Part shown: positions 63,074-64,000 of the stretch, one piece after another | Layout of the letters: each line of letters starts with the position of its first letter | How positions within the stretch are numbered: the first letter of the stretch is position 1 | NCBI GenBank assembly: GCA_934899185.1 | Contig: CAKXYI010000001.1 | Coordinates: forward strand, 434,001-498,000 | Length of the DNA: 64,000 nt | Direction of reading: 5' to 3' | From: an uncultured Lachnospiraceae bacterium | GTDB taxonomy: Bacteria; Bacillota; Clostridia; Lachnospirales; Lachnospiraceae | Notes under the pieces: generated by a model | Databases searched by the model: none | What the model was told of the DNA's origin: nothing | What the model saw: only the letters and a program-made list of their open reading frames with translations | Made by a program: the position numbers and the translations under genes

Positions 63074-64000
63074 ATGAAATATGATTTAGTCATTGTTGGT
63101 GGTGGTCCTGCAGGTCTTGCTGCTGCTATCGCTGCAAAAGATAATGGAATTGACAGTATCTTAATTATTGAAAGAGATCGTGAATTAGGTGGTATCTTAA
63201 ACCAGTGTATCCATAACGGATTCGGACTTCACACCTTTAAAGAAGAATTGACCGGTCCGGAATATGCATCACGTTTCATCGCCCAGGTAGAGGAACGTGG
63301 CATTGAGTACAAGTTGAACACAATGGTCATGGATATCTCAAATGACAAGGTTGTTACCGCCATGAACTCTACCGATGGTATGTTTACCGTAGAGGCAAAG
63401 GCTGTTGTACTTGCTATGGGATGCCGCGAGCGTTCCCGTGGCGCGCTCAACATCCCGGGCTATCGTCCGGCAGGTATTTTCTCAGCCGGTACCGCCCAGC
63501 GTCTTGTTAATATCGAAGGCTATATGCCTGGTCGCCGCGTTGTCATCTTAGGTTCCGGTGATATCGGTCTGATCATGGCACGTCGTATGACCTTAGAGGG
63601 AGCAAAGGTTCTCGCTGTTGCCGAACTGATGCCTTATTCCGGTGGTCTGAAGAGAAATATCGTACAGTGTTTAAATGACTTCGATATTCCGCTTTACTTA
63701 TCTCACACCGTTGTTGACATTCAGGGCAAGGAACGTGTAGAAGGCATTACCATCGCTGAAGTCGGACCAGACCGTAAACCGATCCCTGGCACAGAGATCC
63801 ACTACGATTGCGACACCTTACTTCTATCCTGTGGCCTTTTACCGGAAAACGAACTTTCCAAGACTGCAGGTGTAGACCTCAGTCCTATCACTTCCGGACC
63901 TGTTGTAAATGACAGTTTAGAGACCAACATCCCTGGCGTATTCGCTTGCGGTAACGTACTTCATGTACATGATCTGGTTGACTTTGTTTCACAGGAAGCA
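63074..64000 (+). CDS. Second FAD/NAD(P)-binding oxidoreductase of the same operon (3' end outside window)
   Basis: Open frame of 309 codons to the window edge, starting 14 bases after the previous stop with AAGGAGGAG. Motifs: FAD-binding YDLVIVGGGPAGLAAAIAA, a redox-like NQCIHNGFG, AMGCRERSRGAL, NAD-binding VVILGSGDIGLIMARRM and FACGNVLHVHDLVD. Matches the GlpB-like pyridine nucleotide-disulphide oxidoreductase that pairs with the GlpA-like protein in Clostridia; a DUF1667 protein usually follows next. Function from context. Confidence 0.85.
   Translation, partial: MKYDLVIVGGGPAGLAAAIAAKDNGIDSILIIERDRELGGILNQCIHNGFGLHTFKEELTGPEYASRFIAQVEERGIEYKLNTMVMDISNDKVVTAMNSTDGMFTVEAKAVVLAMGCRERSRGALNIPGYRPAGIFSAGTAQRLVNIEGYMPGRRVVILGSGDIGLIMARRMTLEGAKVLAVAELMPYSGGLKRNIVQCLNDFDIPLYLSHTVVDIQGKERVEGITIAEVGPDRKPIPGTEIHYDCDTLLLSCGLLPENELSKTAGVDLSPITSGPVVNDSLETNIPGVFACGNVLHVHDLVDFVSQEA

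Overview
The window looks like chromosomal DNA of a low-to-moderate GC, Gram-positive member of the Clostridia, most likely a motile, spore-forming Lachnospiraceae (Roseburia/Agathobacter/Lachnospira-like; genus not settled from sequence alone). Reasons: AGGAGG-type ribosome binding sites, Firmicutes gene sets and orders (cdaA-cdaR-glmM, mbl next to two flagellar rod genes, comFC next to a yvyF-type gene, veg, dpaAB, a SipL-type DUF3794/LysM spore protein), SEC-C-tailed methionine aminopeptidase, and Lachnospiraceae-style C-terminal repeats on a secreted protease. No tRNA, rRNA, CRISPR array, intact insertion sequence or prophage was seen.

Layout. (1) 1-16983, almost entirely minus strand: a cell-surface polysaccharide locus with dTDP-rhamnose genes (rmlA, rmlB, rmlD; no rmlC in view), UDP-galactopyranose mutase (glf), a GlfT2-like galactofuranosyltransferase, five further GT2 glycosyltransferases, a DUF2142 membrane protein and a DUF2304 protein. 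A 3.4 kb secreted M6-type metalloprotease gene with a Pro/Glu linker and three C-terminal repeats sits inside it. (2) 17002-23910, minus: leuA, HPr, glmM, cdaR, cdaA and two membrane proteins of unknown function. These join cell-wall precursor supply and c-di-AMP synthesis to the polysaccharide genes with no obvious terminator. (3) 24079-26633: yvyF-like, comFC, and a divergent orphan substrate-binding lipoprotein. (4) 26657-32058, minus: recD2, rod-binding protein, two FlgG-family rod proteins, mbl. (5) 32437-41129: uvrA, uvrB, yitT-type protein (+), secA. (6) 41302-45003: a TSCPD protein, an AsnB-like protein lacking the catalytic cysteine, and dipicolinate synthase dpaBA. (7) 45112-45494: a gene-free stretch with a strong plus-strand promoter, several hairpins and a terminator, best read as an unassigned structured ncRNA of about 350 nt. 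(8) 45507-53926: CgeB-like glycosyltransferase, map, a membrane-anchored protein, an NlpC/P60 hydrolase, SipL-like, Veg, a lipase-like hydrolase, a PrcB-type lipoprotein, plsC. (9) 53916-57947: murF, ddl, HTH-TPR regulator, hpf. (10) 58165-64000: a FabG-like reductase, an XRE regulator with a clear operator-like inverted repeat, the two-gene remnant of an amino-acid ABC transporter, a WYL regulator, and the start of a glycerol-3-phosphate dehydrogenase-type operon preceded by a terminator-containing leader.

How the parts work together: much of the window serves the cell envelope. It makes activated sugars (rml, glf, glmM) and transfers and assembles them (GT2 enzymes, DUF2142, DUF2304). It completes the peptidoglycan precursor (ddl, murF), remodels the wall (NlpC/P60), controls shape (mbl), runs c-di-AMP homeostasis (cdaA/cdaR), makes phospholipid (plsC) and exports protein (secA). 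Sporulation (dpaAB, SipL-like) and flagellar (rod) genes are interspersed. The most interesting unexplained items are the orphan RNA at 45148-45494, the Ser2 AsnB-like enzyme, the galactofuranose module, the repeat-bearing protease within it, and the attenuator-like leader at 61524-61625.
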